Notes: a model not told the origin generated them from the sequence alone. Numbered from the stretch's first letter, positions 28,168 through 40,714 are shown. The stretch is 64,000 nucleotides of DNA from Streptomyces hygroscopicus (GCA_002021875.1 CP018627.1:8432001-8496000), one strand, 5' to 3'. Made by a program: numbers and translations.

Positions 28168-29382
28168 ATGCGGATTCTGATCGTGACCGCCGGTTCGCGA
28201 GGGGACGTCGCCCCGTACACGGGCCTGGGGCTGCGTCTGCTGACGGCCGGTCACGAGGTGGCCGTGGCCGCTCATCCGCCCTTCGCCGGGCTCATCGGCG
28301 GATGCGGCCTGGACCACCGGCCGCTGCCGGGCGATCCGCGGGAGTTGATCCGCACCAGAGCCCGGGCCGCGTCGTGGGAGGAGACGCGGGCGGCGCTGGC
28401 GGCGTTCCTGGACCGGCTCGCCGACGGGGTGGTGGCGGCGGCGGACGGGGCCGACCTGGTGCTCACCGCGTTCGGCCCGGCGGCGCTCAGCCGGGCGGCC
28501 GGTGAGGCGTACGGCATCCCCGTCATCGGCACCTATCTCGCACCGGCCTGTGCCACGCGGGAGTTCCCGCTGGCCGGCGCGCCGGGCGGCGACGACCTGG
28601 GCCCGGACGGCAACCTGGCGGCGGGCCGGAGGCTGCTGGCCGATGCCGGAGCGCTCCAGGCGGGGGCCGTGGCGGGGCTGCGCACCCGGCTCGGGCTGCC
28701 GACCGCCACCTCGCAGCCGACGGGAGCGGACATCCGGCCGGTCTTCCACGGCTTCAGCCCGCTGGTCGTACCGCGCCCGGCGGACTGGCCGCCCCAGGTC
28801 GAGGTGGCCGGTTACTGGTGGCCCGCCCGGCCGCGCGACTGGCGGCCCCCGGCCGAGCTGGTCGACTTCCTGCGGGCCGGTCCGCCGCCGGTGTTCATCG
28901 GGTTCGGCAGCATGGCGCCGGGCGAGGGGGAGCGGCTCGGCGAGCTGGTGACGGCGGCGGTGACCCGGGCGGGAGTGCGCGCGGTGGTGCAGGCGGGGTG
29001 GGCCGGGCTGAGCGCGGCGGGCGATGACGTCCTTACGGTTGACGACCTCCCGCACGACTGGCTGTTCCCGCGCACGGCCGCCGTCGTCCATCACGCCGGA
29101 GCGGGCACCACCGCGGCCGGACTGCGCGCCGGGGTACCCGCGGTGCCGGTGCCCGCCATGGCCGACCAGCCGTTCTGGGCGGCGCGGCTGCACCGGCTCG
29201 GAGTCGCCCCCCGGCCGCTGCCGCTCGACGCGCTGACCGCCGAATCCCTCGGCGCGGCGATCACGACCTGCCTGACCGAACCCGCCCTCCGGCGCCGGGC
29301 GGCCGAGCTCGCACACGAGATCGCCGCGGAGGACGGCGCCGCGACGGTAGTCGCCCACGTCGGCGCCGTGCGCGAGGGGTGA
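28168..29382 (+). CDS. GT1-family glycosyltransferase (macrolide/sterol type)
   Basis: The 404-residue GT-B enzyme has N-terminal MRILIVTAGSRGDVAPYTGLG and C-terminal donor-binding HHAGAGTTAAGLRAGVPAVPVP, as in UDP-glycosyltransferases acting on sterols, glycopeptides or macrolides. ATG 28168 has GAGGA 6 bases upstream. The acceptor is unknown. With the divergent MerR gene it looks like a drug- or metabolite-induced inactivation unit, by analogy with macrolide glycosyltransferases; that is inference. Confidence 0.9.
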   Translation: MRILIVTAGSRGDVAPYTGLGLRLLTAGHEVAVAAHPPFAGLIGGCGLDHRPLPGDPRELIRTRARAASWEETRAALAAFLDRLADGVVAAADGADLVLTAFGPAALSRAAGEAYGIPVIGTYLAPACATREFPLAGAPGGDDLGPDGNLAAGRRLLADAGALQAGAVAGLRTRLGLPTATSQPTGADIRPVFHGFSPLVVPRPADWPPQVEVAGYWWPARPRDWRPPAELVDFLRAGPPPVFIGFGSMAPGEGERLGELVTAAVTRAGVRAVVQAGWAGLSAAGDDVLTVDDLPHDWLFPRTAAVVHHAGAGTTAAGLRAGVPAVPVPAMADQPFWAARLHRLGVAPRPLPLDALTAESLGAAITTCLTEPALRRRAAELAHEIAAEDGAATVVAHVGAVREG

Positions 29383-29627
29383 GGCCGACAGCGCACTCTT
29401 CCTCGGCGGCCCCGGCTCCTCCTGGGCCCGCACCATGGCCGGTGGCGGCCGCGCTGTCGACTGCCCGGCCGCCGAGCCCCGCTGTCGCTCTGCCGACGGT
29501 CATGGCCCGGTGCCTTCCGGCTTCTGCGCACGGCGGGTCGATGCGCCGCGGGGCGCGACCTGTGGCGCGGGGCGGTCCGCAGTGCGGAGCCGTCAGGGTG
29601 TCCGACCCGGCTCGTAGGGTGGCGGGC

Positions 29628-30155
29628 ATGAATATCTGTGTCTTCTGCTCCGCCGCCGACCTCGACGACCGCTACACCGCCCCCGCCCGCGAATTCGCCG
29701 AGCTGATCGGCAAGGGCGGGCACACGCTGGTCTGGGGTGGGTCCGATGTCGGGCTGATGAAGGTGATGGCGGACGGGGTGCAGGAGCACGGGGGACGGCT
29801 GGTCGGGATCTCCGTGGAGTTCCTCGCCGCCCAGGCCCGGGAGGGCGCCGACGAGATGGTGATCACCAAGGACCTCGCCGAGCGCAAGGCGCAGTTGCTG
29901 GCCCGCGCCGACGCGGTCGTGGTCATGGTCGGTGGCACCGGGACGCTGGACGAGGCGACCGAGATCCTGGAGCTGAAGAAGCACGGGCTGCACATCAAGC
30001 CGGTGGTGCTGCTCAACGCGGCGGGGTTCTACGACGGGCTGAAGCAGCAGTTCCAGCGGATGGAGGAGGAGCGGTTCCTGCCGGTTCCGCTCAGCGAGCT
30101 CGTCTTCTTCGCGGAGAGCGGGGCCGAGGTCATGACGTATCTGGAGTCCGTCTGA
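29628..30155 (+). CDS. LOG-family Rossmann protein (TIGR00730)
   Basis: This 175-residue protein has the LOG signature in slightly varied form: GGSDVGLM near residue 40 and VGGTGTLDE near residue 104 (usual PGGxGTxxE). The family includes nucleoside 5'-monophosphate phosphoribohydrolases that release cytokinin-type bases. ATG 29628 matches the family start MNICVFCSA. A -10-like TAGGGT (29615-29620) suggests a near-leaderless mRNA. The 245 bases before it have no supported gene. Confidence 0.88.
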   Translation: MNICVFCSAADLDDRYTAPAREFAELIGKGGHTLVWGGSDVGLMKVMADGVQEHGGRLVGISVEFLAAQAREGADEMVITKDLAERKAQLLARADAVVVMVGGTGTLDEATEILELKKHGLHIKPVVLLNAAGFYDGLKQQFQRMEEERFLPVPLSELVFFAESGAEVMTYLESV

Positions 30156-30288
30156 GCTGTGGTCCGTTACCGGACCCGTTACAGGACGGGAGCGCTTGGC
30201 GGGAAGTCCGCCCGGGTTTCGGGCATGGGATCGCGCCAAGCCGGGACCGTCCGCGGGGCGCGTCGATCGGTGAGGCAAGCTGGGGAGC

Positions 30289-30978
30289 ATGGGAACGCAT
30301 CTGATCACTGGGGCAGGCTCGGGCATCGGCGCGGCGGTCACCGAGCGGCTGGCCGAGCGTGGCGAGGAGCTGTGGCTGCTCGCGCGGGACGCCGGGCGGG
30401 CGAAGGAGCTGACGGAGCGGTTCCCGGGGGTGCGGACGGTCGTCGGCGACCTGGCGGATCCGGACCGGCTCTCCTGGGCGCTGGGCCATCAGACGCTGCC
30501 CGACCGGCTCGACTCGCTGCTGCACATCGCCGGGGTGGTCGACCTGGGCGAGGTCGGGGAGCTGACCCCGAAGGCGTGGACCCGCCAGCTCGCCGCCAAC
30601 CTCGTCGCGCCCGCCGAGCTGACCCGCCTGCTGCTGCCGCAGCTGCGGCTGGCCCAGGGGCATGTCATCTTCGTCAACTCCGGGGCCGGGCTGCGCGCCA
30701 ACGCCCAGTGGGCCGCGTACGCCGCCAGCAAGCACGGGCTCAAGGCGCTGGCCGACGCGCTGCGCTGGGAGGAGAGCGGCAACGGCCTCCGGGTGACCAC
30801 GGTCTACCCGGGGCGCACGGCCACTCCGATGCAGGTGAAGGTGCACCAGCAGGAGGGCAAGGAGTACGACGCGGAGCGCTGGATGGAGCCCGGGACCGTG
30901 GCGACGACCATCCTGACCGCGCTCGATCTGCCGCGCGACGCCGAGATCACCGACCTCCAGGTGCGCCCGCGCGGCTGA
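30289..30978 (+). CDS. short-chain dehydrogenase/reductase
   Basis: The 229-residue classical SDR has the nucleotide motif TGAGSGIG (7-14), S131 in VNSGAG and the catalytic pair Y144/K148 in YAASK. ATG 30289 follows GGGGAGC. The substrate is unknown. It is monocistronic or co-transcribed with the LOG-family gene 133 bases upstream. Confidence 0.9.
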   Translation: MGTHLITGAGSGIGAAVTERLAERGEELWLLARDAGRAKELTERFPGVRTVVGDLADPDRLSWALGHQTLPDRLDSLLHIAGVVDLGEVGELTPKAWTRQLAANLVAPAELTRLLLPQLRLAQGHVIFVNSGAGLRANAQWAAYAASKHGLKALADALRWEESGNGLRVTTVYPGRTATPMQVKVHQQEGKEYDAERWMEPGTVATTILTALDLPRDAEITDLQVRPRG

Positions 30979-30987
30979 GCCATCTCG

Positions 30988-31067
30988 GCGGCAGAGGTCG
31001 GCTGCGGTTCGGGTGCGCCCCGCAGGGGCGCGGGGAACTGCGCGACCAGCCACGACGGCGCGGCAGA
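30988..31067. repeat. dispersed Streptomyces intergenic repeat, short copy
   Basis: The sequence GGTCGGCTGCGGTTCG, then GGGGCGCGGGGAACTGCGCG and CACGACGGCG, is a familiar intergenic element of Streptomyces. A second, longer relative lies at 40598-40714. It includes the stem GCGCCCC/GGGGCGC. It separates the SDR and methionine-synthase-like genes. Confidence 0.65.
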
Positions 31068-31131
31068 GACCCACGGCGTACCGGGGCACCTCCCAATCCC
31101 GGGGCCCCAGCGGAGCGCTTAGGCTTCCCGG

Positions 31132-32148
31132 GTGAGCGAGAAGAGCACCAATACGCACCACTGGGGCCCGGGGGCCGCGAGCGGCGTCGGGTCGATGCCG
31201 GGCGGCGACGCGCGGGAGGCAGTGAAGACCGTCACCGGGTCGCTGGAGGCCCTGCCGTATCTTCCGGAGCTGCCCGCGCGGGGGCCCGGCGCGGACATGA
31301 TCGGGCGCACCGCCGGGATGCTGGTCGAGATGTACGCGCATGTGGAGCCGAGCGGCTGGCGGATCAGCGACCGGCCGGGCCGGGACACCCGGCGGGCCCG
31401 CGCCTGGATGGGCGAGGACCTCGACGCGCTGGAGGAGTTCACCCAGGGGTACCAGGGGGCGCTCAAGGTGTCGGCCGTGGGGCCCTGGACCCTGGCCGCC
31501 TCCCTCGAACTGCGCGGCGGTGAGGTCGCGCTGAGCGATCCGGGCGCCTGCCGCGATCTGACGGCCTCGCTCGCCGAAGGGTGCCGCGCCCATCTCGCGG
31601 AGGTGCGCCGCCGGGTGCCGGGCGCCGAGGTGGTGCTGCAGCTCGACGAGCCGTCGCTGACGTCGGTGCTGCGCGGGAGCGTCCGCAGCGCCAGCGGCTA
31701 CCGCACCCACGCCGCCGTGGACCGGGGCGTGGTCGAGGGCGCGCTGCGGACTCTGGTGGAGGCGGCAGGCGGGCCGGTGGTGGTGCACTCGTGCGCGCCC
31801 GCCGTGCCGTTCGGGCTGCTGCGGCGCGCGGGCGTCGAGGGGATCTCGTTTCCTCTGTCGCTGCTCACGGAGAGTGAGGAGGAGGCGATCGGGGAGGCCG
31901 TGGAAGGCGGTACGGCGCTGCTCATCGGCGCGGTACCCGGCACCGACAGCCCGTTGTCGGACCCTGCCGGTAGCGTCAGTGGTGTCAGGACGTTGTGGCG
32001 CAGGCTGGGGCTGTCACCGGAGACTCTCGCGGAATCCGTGGTGATCACCCCGTCGTGCGGGCTCGCGGGCGCCTCGCCCGGGTACGCCCGCGCCGCGCTG
32101 GCCCACTGCGTCCAGGCGGCGAGATCGCTCGCGGACAACCCTGAGTAA
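31132..32148 (+). CDS. short methionine synthase-like protein (MetE C-terminal type)
   Basis: A 338-residue barrel protein like the C-terminal catalytic half of cobalamin-independent methionine synthase, which is normally about 750 residues. Zinc ligands are likely in VVVHSCAP and TPSCGLAG, and LQLDEPSLTSV is present. It lacks the N-terminal folate-binding half, so the methyl donor is uncertain. GTG 31132 is the start. ligA follows 15 bases later, so both are probably co-transcribed. Confidence 0.88.
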   Translation: MSEKSTNTHHWGPGAASGVGSMPGGDAREAVKTVTGSLEALPYLPELPARGPGADMIGRTAGMLVEMYAHVEPSGWRISDRPGRDTRRARAWMGEDLDALEEFTQGYQGALKVSAVGPWTLAASLELRGGEVALSDPGACRDLTASLAEGCRAHLAEVRRRVPGAEVVLQLDEPSLTSVLRGSVRSASGYRTHAAVDRGVVEGALRTLVEAAGGPVVVHSCAPAVPFGLLRRAGVEGISFPLSLLTESEEEAIGEAVEGGTALLIGAVPGTDSPLSDPAGSVSGVRTLWRRLGLSPETLAESVVITPSCGLAGASPGYARAALAHCVQAARSLADNPE

Positions 32149-34362
<2,214 letters not shown>

Positions 34363-34653
34363 TACGGACGGCCCGTGGAGCGGCGGTTGGAGTAGTCGCT
34401 CCACCCATCCGGCGCAGTGGTCCGGCCATCTTGTCCGCCCGATGGGTGCAAAGCTGGCCGGATTACGACTGGGAGCACTTCCCGGGTACAGCCGGCGGGC
34501 ATCACCCTTACAGCGCATAGCAGAAGGTCATGGAACGTCGGGCGGCATTCGGGGAACCGTTGCCGATCGCCGCCCGTCTTCCCCTTCTGCCGCCTACTGT
34601 TGAGGTGTGCGCCCGCCGTGGCGCTGGCACCGCCGGCTGTGAGAGGGACGGGT

Positions 34654-36762
34654 ATGAAACCGACCGAAAGCGCCGCCCCGGCGTCGCGGCTGCGCCGGGC
34701 CGTGCTGCCCGCGCTGCCGGCCGCGGCGGTCGCCATGGCGGCTTTCGCACTCGGCATCGGGGTATTCCGAGTGCTCGACGCGGGCAATGCGCTCTTTCCC
34801 GACGGCACCGTGGGCTGGTCGCTCGCCGTGCTCACCGGAATCATCGTCGGCCATCTGGTCGCCCTCGGGCGCGACCGCTGGTGGGGCGGCACCGGCTCCG
34901 GGGCCGCGTTAACCCTGGCCGCGCTGCTGCTCTACGGCTGGATTCCGGCCGTGCTGGTCAGCCTCGCCGTGGTCGTCCTGGTCGGCGCCGCCCGCCGGCA
35001 CCGATGGCGGCAGGCCGCCCTGCACGGCGCGGTCGACATTCTCGGGGTCGGCGCGGCCGCCCTCACCCTCGCCGCCTTCGGCACCACCCCCTCGGTCGAA
35101 CATCCCTGGCGCACCGACGCCTGGGACGTTTCCGCCATCCCCCAGACGGCCCTGGCCGCCTTCGTCTATCTCGCGGTGACCCGCGCCCTGCTGTGGTGCT
35201 CCCTCGCCCCGCCCGGCGCCGGACTGCCCACCGTCGCCCGCACCGCCCTCTTCCGGCAGGCCCTCGTCGGCATCGCGCTGCTCGGCATCGCCCCCCTCAT
35301 CGTGGTCGTCGCCGGGGACACCCCGCTGCTGCTCCCGCTGTTCGCGGTGCCGCTGGTCGCCCTGGACTCCACGCTGTGGATCGCCCGGGTCCGCGCCGAG
35401 GAGCAGTTGCGCGACCCGCTCACCGGGCTGCCCAACCGCCAGTGGCTGCTGGAGCGCACCTGGACCGCGCTGGACGAGTCCGAGCGGGCCGGCACCCGCA
35501 CCGCGCTGGTCCTGCTGGACCTGGACCGCTTCCGTTCGGTCAACGACACCCTGGGCCATCTGGCCGGTGACCGGCTGCTGCTGCAGATCGCCGAGCGGCT
35601 GCGGCTCGCCCTGCCCCGCGGGGCGGAGGTGGCCCGGCTCGGCGGCGACGAGTTCGCGGTGCTGCTGCCCACCACCGACTCGCTCACCAGCGCCCAGCGC
35701 AGCGCCCGCGTCCTCGTCGGCGACCTCGGCTCCCCCCTCGACCTGGACGGCCTGACCCTGGTGCTGGAGGCCAGCGCCGGGGTCGCCGTCTACCCCGACC
35801 ACGCACTGGACGCCGAGGGGCTGCTGCGCCGCGCCGACGTCGCGATGTACCAGGCCAAGCGGGACCGCAGCGGAGTCGAGCTGTACGAGGCCCGGCGGGA
35901 CGGCAACACCCCCGACCGGCTCGGTCTGCTCGGCGATCTGCGGCGCGCCCTGGACGCGGGTGAAGTCGACCTGCACTACCAGCCCAAGGTCGGCTTCGAC
36001 GGGCATGTGGCGGGCCTGGAGGCGCTGGTGCGCTGGGTCCACCCGGACCGGGGCAGGGTGCCGCCGGACGAGTTCATCTCCATGGCCGAGAGCTCCGGGC
36101 TGATGCCCCGGCTGACCGAGTACGTCCTGGAGACCGCGCTGGGCCAGGTCGCGCGCTGGCGCGCCGACGGCCTCGAGGTGCCGGTCGCGGTCAACGTCTC
36201 GCCGCGCGATGTCCACACCCCCGGCTTCGCGGGCGCGGTCGCCGGGCGGCTGGCCCGGCACGGCGTCCCGGCGGGCGCCCTGCAGCTGGAGATAACCGAG
36301 CATGTGCTGCTGGAGGACCCGCAGCGGGCCGCCGACACACTGGCCGGGCTCACCGGCCACGGCGTGAAGATGTCGCTCGACGACTTCGGGACGGGCTATT
36401 CCTCGCTGGTCCATCTGCGGCGGCTGCCGGTGAGCGAGCTCAAGATCGACCGTTCCTTCGTGGCCCGGCTGGCCGTGGACAACGAGGACGCCGAGATCGT
36501 CCGCTGTACGGTCGACCTCGCCCACTCGCTGGGCCTGCTCGTGGTGGCCGAGGGCGTCGAGGACGACGAGACCTGGGAGCGGCTGCGGGATCTGGGCTGC
36601 GACGCGGTGCAGGGCTGGCTGGTGGCCGCCGCGATGCCGCCGGAGGAGACGACGGCGTGGCTGCGGGCGCGGGGCGAGGGCGGCTGGCACCGCGAGACGG
36701 CGGAGCCGTCGGACCAGGCGCAGGCTCCCGCGGAGGAAGACGCGGATCAGCCCGTGACGTGA
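34654..36762 (+). CDS. rmdB: membrane GGDEF/EAL protein, RmdB-like c-di-GMP enzyme
   Basis: A 702-residue inner-membrane protein: about 6-8 spans (1-245), then GGDEF (motif RLGGDEF, GGDEF at 330-334), then EAL (EAL at 456-458; DDFGTGYSS; LKIDRSFV). Both active-site motifs are intact. The place between ligA and gatC is, as I recall, that of S. coelicolor rmdB, a c-di-GMP phosphodiesterase affecting colony development; the symbol rests on that synteny. ATG 34654 is chosen because the preceding 290 bases are not coding-like. Confidence 0.85.
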   Translation: MKPTESAAPASRLRRAVLPALPAAAVAMAAFALGIGVFRVLDAGNALFPDGTVGWSLAVLTGIIVGHLVALGRDRWWGGTGSGAALTLAALLLYGWIPAVLVSLAVVVLVGAARRHRWRQAALHGAVDILGVGAAALTLAAFGTTPSVEHPWRTDAWDVSAIPQTALAAFVYLAVTRALLWCSLAPPGAGLPTVARTALFRQALVGIALLGIAPLIVVVAGDTPLLLPLFAVPLVALDSTLWIARVRAEEQLRDPLTGLPNRQWLLERTWTALDESERAGTRTALVLLDLDRFRSVNDTLGHLAGDRLLLQIAERLRLALPRGAEVARLGGDEFAVLLPTTDSLTSAQRSARVLVGDLGSPLDLDGLTLVLEASAGVAVYPDHALDAEGLLRRADVAMYQAKRDRSGVELYEARRDGNTPDRLGLLGDLRRALDAGEVDLHYQPKVGFDGHVAGLEALVRWVHPDRGRVPPDEFISMAESSGLMPRLTEYVLETALGQVARWRADGLEVPVAVNVSPRDVHTPGFAGAVAGRLARHGVPAGALQLEITEHVLLEDPQRAADTLAGLTGHGVKMSLDDFGTGYSSLVHLRRLPVSELKIDRSFVARLAVDNEDAEIVRCTVDLAHSLGLLVVAEGVEDDETWERLRDLGCDAVQGWLVAAAMPPEETTAWLRARGEGGWHRETAEPSDQAQAPAEEDADQPVT

Positions 36763-36964
36763 GGGTGGCGCCCCTGGCGTTTCGTCGTCGGCCGCGGGCC
36801 GGTGGGTGCGTTGTGCCCATCCGTTCTTCCCCCAGCTACCGCCGGGAGGTGCCCCCTCGCGGAGGGAGCCATGACGCGGGTGCACCAAAGCCTTTCGCGC
36901 GCCGTGTGCGGAGAGCCATAGGATTGGGGCCGAAACACTCCACACTCACTTTGAGGATCGCTGC

Positions 36965-37261
36965 ATGCCTGGCATCACGCGCGAGGAGGTCGCCCACCTC
37001 GCCCGGCTGGCGCGTCTGGAGCTGAAGGCCGAAGAGCTCGACCACTTCGCCGGACAGCTGGACGACATCATCGGCGCGGTCGCCCGCGTCTCCGAGGTCG
37101 CCGACCAAGACGTACCGCCGACCTCCCACCCGCTGCCGCTGACCAACGTCATGCGCGCGGACGAGGTCCGTCCGTCCCTGACCCCGCAGCAGGCACTGGC
37201 CTGCGCCCCGGCCCAGGAGCAGCAGCGTTTCAAGGTGCCGCAGATCCTGGGGGAGGAGTGA
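36965..37261 (+). CDS. gatC: Asp-tRNA(Asn)/Glu-tRNA(Gln) amidotransferase subunit C
   Basis: The 98-residue small subunit holds A and B together in the GatCAB complex, which converts misacylated Glu-tRNA(Gln) or Asp-tRNA(Asn) to the amide forms. The helices [14 protein letters not shown] and the DEVRPSL segment are typical. ATG 36965 has GAGGA 8 bases upstream. It is the first gene of a gatC-gatA-small gene-gatB operon. Confidence 0.97.
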   Translation: MPGITREEVAHLARLARLELKAEELDHFAGQLDDIIGAVARVSEVADQDVPPTSHPLPLTNVMRADEVRPSLTPQQALACAPAQEQQRFKVPQILGEE

Positions 37262-37266
37262 CCACC

Positions 37267-38760
37267 GTGACCGACCTGACCAGGCTCACCGCGGCCGAGA
37301 TCGCCGCCAGGATCGCCTCCGGCGAGGTCACCGCCGTCGAGGTGACCGAGGCGCATCTGGCCCGTATCGAGGCCGTAGACGAGAAGGTGCACGCCTTCCT
37401 GCACGTGGACCGTGAGGGGGCGCTCGCCCAGGCGCGCGCCGTCGACGAGAAGCGGGAGCGCGGCGAGGAGCTGGGCCCGCTGGCCGGTGTTCCGCTCGCG
37501 CTCAAGGACATCTTCACCACCCAGGGGATCCCGACCACGGTCGGTTCCAAGATCCTCGAAGGGTGGATCCCGCCGTACGACGCGACGGTGACCCAGCGGC
37601 TGCGGGACGCGGACGTGATCATCCTCGGCAAGACCAACATGGACGAGTTCGCCATGGGGTCCTCGACCGAGAACAGCGCGTTCGGCCCCACCGGCAACCC
37701 CTGGGACCTCACCCGTATCCCCGGCGGCTCCGGCGGCGGCTCCTCCGCCTCACTGGCCTCCTTCCAGGCCCCGCTCGCCATCGGCACCGACACCGGCGGC
37801 TCGATCCGCCAGCCGGCCGCCGTCACCGGCACGGTCGGAGTCAAGCCGACGTACGGCGGGGTCTCCCGCTACGGCATGGTGGCCTTCTCCTCCTCGCTCG
37901 ACCAGGGCGGCCCCTGCGCCCGCACCGTGCTGGACGCGGCGCTGCTGCACGAGGTCATCGCCGGGCACGACCCGATGGACTCGACCTCCATCGACGAGCC
38001 GGTCCCGGCCGTCGTCGAGGCCGCGCGCAACGGAAGCGTGCGGGGCATGCGCATCGGCGTCGTCAAGGAGTTCGCGGGCGAGGGCTACCAGGCCGGCGTC
38101 ATGCAGCGCTTCAACGAGTCGGTGGAGCTGCTGCGCGAGCTGGGCGCCGAGATCGAGGAGATCTCCTGCCCGTCCTTCGACAAGGCGCTGGCCGCGTACT
38201 ACCTGATCGCGCCGTCCGAGTGCTCGTCCAACCTGGCCCGCTTCGACGCCATGCGCTACGGCCTGCGGGTGGGCGACGACGGCACGCACTCCGCGGAGGA
38301 GGTCACCGCGCTCACCCGCGCGGAGGGCTTCGGCGCGGAGGTCAAGCGCCGGATCATGCTCGGCACCTACGCGCTCAGCTCCGGCTACTACGACGCGTAC
38401 TACGGCTCCGCGCAGAAGGTCCGTACGCTGATCAAGCGTGACTTCGAGAAGGCGTTCGAGCGGGTCGACGTGCTGATCTCGCCGACCACCCCGACCACCG
38501 CCTTCCCGATCGGCGAGCGCGCCGACGACCCGATGGCGATGTATCTGGCCGATCTCTGCACGATTCCCACCAACCTCGCGGGGAACGCGGCCATGTCACT
38601 GCCCTGCGGTCTGGCGCCGGAGGACGGTCTGCCGGTCGGACTGCAGATCATCGCCCCCGCCATGGCCGACGACCGGCTCTACAAGGTCGGCGCCGCGGTC
38701 GAGGCCGCGCTCGCCGACAAGTGGGGCCACCCGCTGCTCGAGGAGGCACCGTCACTATGA
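37267..38760 (+). CDS. gatA: amidotransferase subunit A (amidase)
   Basis: The 497-residue amidase-signature subunit hydrolyses glutamine to ammonia. The triad is K80, cis-S155 (PGGS) and S179 ([10 protein letters not shown]), in register with known GatA enzymes. GTG 37267 is preferred: GGAGGAG lies 8 bases upstream, whereas GTG 37258, which overlaps the gatC stop, lies inside that ribosome-binding site. Its stop overlaps the next start by ATGA. Confidence 0.97.
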   Translation: MTDLTRLTAAEIAARIASGEVTAVEVTEAHLARIEAVDEKVHAFLHVDREGALAQARAVDEKRERGEELGPLAGVPLALKDIFTTQGIPTTVGSKILEGWIPPYDATVTQRLRDADVIILGKTNMDEFAMGSSTENSAFGPTGNPWDLTRIPGGSGGGSSASLASFQAPLAIGTDTGGSIRQPAAVTGTVGVKPTYGGVSRYGMVAFSSSLDQGGPCARTVLDAALLHEVIAGHDPMDSTSIDEPVPAVVEAARNGSVRGMRIGVVKEFAGEGYQAGVMQRFNESVELLRELGAEIEEISCPSFDKALAAYYLIAPSECSSNLARFDAMRYGLRVGDDGTHSAEEVTALTRAEGFGAEVKRRIMLGTYALSSGYYDAYYGSAQKVRTLIKRDFEKAFERVDVLISPTTPTTAFPIGERADDPMAMYLADLCTIPTNLAGNAAMSLPCGLAPEDGLPVGLQIIAPAMADDRLYKVGAAVEAALADKWGHPLLEEAPSL

Positions 38761-38996
38761 GTGCGATCAAGAAGGCCAAGGGCTTCAAGAAGTCCCGGCC
38801 CGGCACCTACCTGTCCATCGCGGGCTCGCTGTTCGGCGCGGTCAGCGTGGCGAAGCAGGTCAAGAAGGCCCGTTTCGAGAACGACAAGCTGCAGCTGGCC
38901 GACGCGGTGGTCTCGGCCGCCGCCATCGTCACCGGCGTCGCCCTGCTCGTCCGCGAGCTCAAGCGCATGGGCGACGACGACGTCCTCGCGGACTGA
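38757..38996 (+). CDS. small membrane-associated protein inside the gat operon
   Basis: A 79-residue basic protein with [12 protein letters not shown] at the N-terminus and one or two hydrophobic stretches ([12 protein letters not shown] and [17 protein letters not shown]). It overlaps gatA by ATGA and precedes gatB by 15 bases, so it is translated with both subunits. I recall it as conserved in Streptomyces gat operons but know of no function. Confidence 0.8.
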   Translation: MSAIKKAKGFKKSRPGTYLSIAGSLFGAVSVAKQVKKARFENDKLQLADAVVSAAAIVTGVALLVRELKRMGDDDVLAD

Positions 38997-39011
38997 GAGG
39001 TTAGTTTTTCC

Positions 39012-40517
39012 GTGACCGTCACTGAACTGGTGTCGTACGAGGACGCCCTGGCCGCCTACGACCCCGTGATGGGGCTCGAGGTGCATGTCGAGCTCGGCAC
39101 CAAGACCAAGATGTTCTGCGGGTGCTCCACGGCGCTGGGCGCCGAGCCCAACACGCAGACCTGCCCCACCTGCCTCGGCATGCCCGGCTCGCTCCCGGTG
39201 GTCAACGCGACCGGTGTCGAGTCCGCCATCAAGATCGGACTCGCGCTCAACTGCGAGATCGCCGAATGGTGCCGCTTCGCCCGGAAGAACTACTTCTATC
39301 CGGACATGCCGAAGAACTTCCAGACCTCGCAGTACGACGAGCCGATCGCCTTCAACGGCTATCTGGACGTCGACGTCGACGGGGAGGTCTTCCGCGTCGA
39401 GATCGAGCGCGCCCATATGGAGGAGGACACCGGCAAGTCCACCCATGTGGGTGGCGCGACCGGCCGTATCCACGGCGCCCAGCACTCCCTGCTCGACTAC
39501 AACCGGGCCGGTATCCCGCTGATCGAGATCGTCACCAAGCCGATCGTCGGCGCCGGGGAGAAGGCCCCGGAGGTCGCCAAGGCGTATGTGACCGAGCTGC
39601 GCGAGCTCATCAAGTCGCTCGGGGTCTCCGAGGCGCGGATGGAAATGGGCCAGATGCGCTGCGATGTGAACCTGTCGCTGCGCCCGCACGGTGTCGAGAA
39701 GTTCGGCACCCGCTCCGAGACCAAGAACGTCAACTCGCTGCGGTCGGTCGAGCGGGCCGTGCGCTTCGAGGTCCAGCGCCATGCCGCGGTGCTGGGCGAC
39801 GGTGGCACGATCATCCAGGAGACCCGTCACTTCCACGAGGAGGATGGCTCCACGACCTCCGGCCGGGTCAAGGAGGAGGCCGAGGACTACCGCTACTTCC
39901 CCGAGCCCGACCTGGTGCCGGTCGCCCCCTCCCGTGCGTGGGTGGAGGAGCTGCGCGGCGGGCTTCCCGAGCTGCCGCGGGTGTACCGCAACCGGCTGCG
40001 CGAGGAGTGGGGCCTGTCCCGGCACGAGATGCAGTCGGTGCTCAACGCGGGCGCGATCGACCTGATCACCGCCACCATCGACGAGGGCGCCCCGGCCGAT
40101 CAGGCTCGTAAGTGGTGGATGGGCGAGCTGGCCCGCCGCGCCAACGAGGACGGCGTGGAGCTCGCGGCCCTGCCGATCACTCCGTCGCAGGTCGCCCGGG
40201 TGTGCGCGCTGGTCAAGGAGGGTTCGCTCAACGACAAGCTGGCCCGCCAGACGATCGAGGGCGTCCTCGCGGGCGAGGGCGGCCCGGACGAGGTCGTCAC
40301 CAAGCGCGGGCTGAAGGTCGTCTCGGACGAGGGTGCGCTCGGCACCGCCGTGGACGAGGCGATCGCGGCCAACGCGGCCATCGCCGACAAGATCCGCGGC
40401 GGCAAGGTCGCGGCGGCGGGTGCGCTGGTCGGCGCGGTCATGAAGGCCACGCGCGGCCAGGCGGACGCGGCGCGGGTGCGTGAGCTGATCCTGGAGAGGC
40501 TGGGCGTCGAGGGCTGA
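39012..40517 (+). CDS. gatB: amidotransferase subunit B
   Basis: The 501-residue kinase/tRNA-binding subunit activates the tRNA-bound carboxylate. The cradle domain has [20 protein letters not shown] and [15 protein letters not shown]. The C-terminal tail (YqeY-like, from about 360) has the conserved final LLxERLG-type ending. GTG 39012 follows GAGAGG. A very strong hairpin lies 20 bases past the stop and likely ends the operon. Confidence 0.98.
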   Translation: MTVTELVSYEDALAAYDPVMGLEVHVELGTKTKMFCGCSTALGAEPNTQTCPTCLGMPGSLPVVNATGVESAIKIGLALNCEIAEWCRFARKNYFYPDMPKNFQTSQYDEPIAFNGYLDVDVDGEVFRVEIERAHMEEDTGKSTHVGGATGRIHGAQHSLLDYNRAGIPLIEIVTKPIVGAGEKAPEVAKAYVTELRELIKSLGVSEARMEMGQMRCDVNLSLRPHGVEKFGTRSETKNVNSLRSVERAVRFEVQRHAAVLGDGGTIIQETRHFHEEDGSTTSGRVKEEAEDYRYFPEPDLVPVAPSRAWVEELRGGLPELPRVYRNRLREEWGLSRHEMQSVLNAGAIDLITATIDEGAPADQARKWWMGELARRANEDGVELAALPITPSQVARVCALVKEGSLNDKLARQTIEGVLAGEGGPDEVVTKRGLKVVSDEGALGTAVDEAIAANAAIADKIRGGKVAAAGALVGAVMKATRGQADAARVRELILERLGVEG

Positions 40518-40537
40518 CGTTCGTCCGTTGTGTCCAT

Positions 40538-40577
40538 GACGGCGGCGGGGTGCGCGAGGGCGCACCCCGCCGCCGTC
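40538..40577 (+). terminator. terminator after gatB
   Basis: A perfect 18-bp GC-rich stem (40538-40555 with 40560-40577) closes on a 4-base GAGG loop. It has no T-run, the common Streptomyces style. Confidence 0.8.
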
Positions 40578-40597
40578 GTATGTGCCCCTCAGCGGAT

Positions 40598-40714
40598 CGG
40601 CGGAAGTCGGCCGCGGTTCGAAGGGCGCCCTGAAGGGGCGCGGGGCTGTGACGATGTGTGGCTCCGCAGCGTGGGCGTGGCCGAGTGGGCGTGGCCGACC
40701 ACGACGGCGCCGCG
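40598..40714. repeat. dispersed Streptomyces intergenic repeat, long copy
   Basis: GGAAGTCGGCCGCGGTTCG and GGGGCGCGGGG, then CCACGACGGCGCCGCGG, match the 30988 copy. An added middle of about 45 bases contains GATGTGTGGCTCCGC and a doubled GTGGGCGTGGCCGA. It fills the gap between gatB and the M81 gene. Confidence 0.65.
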
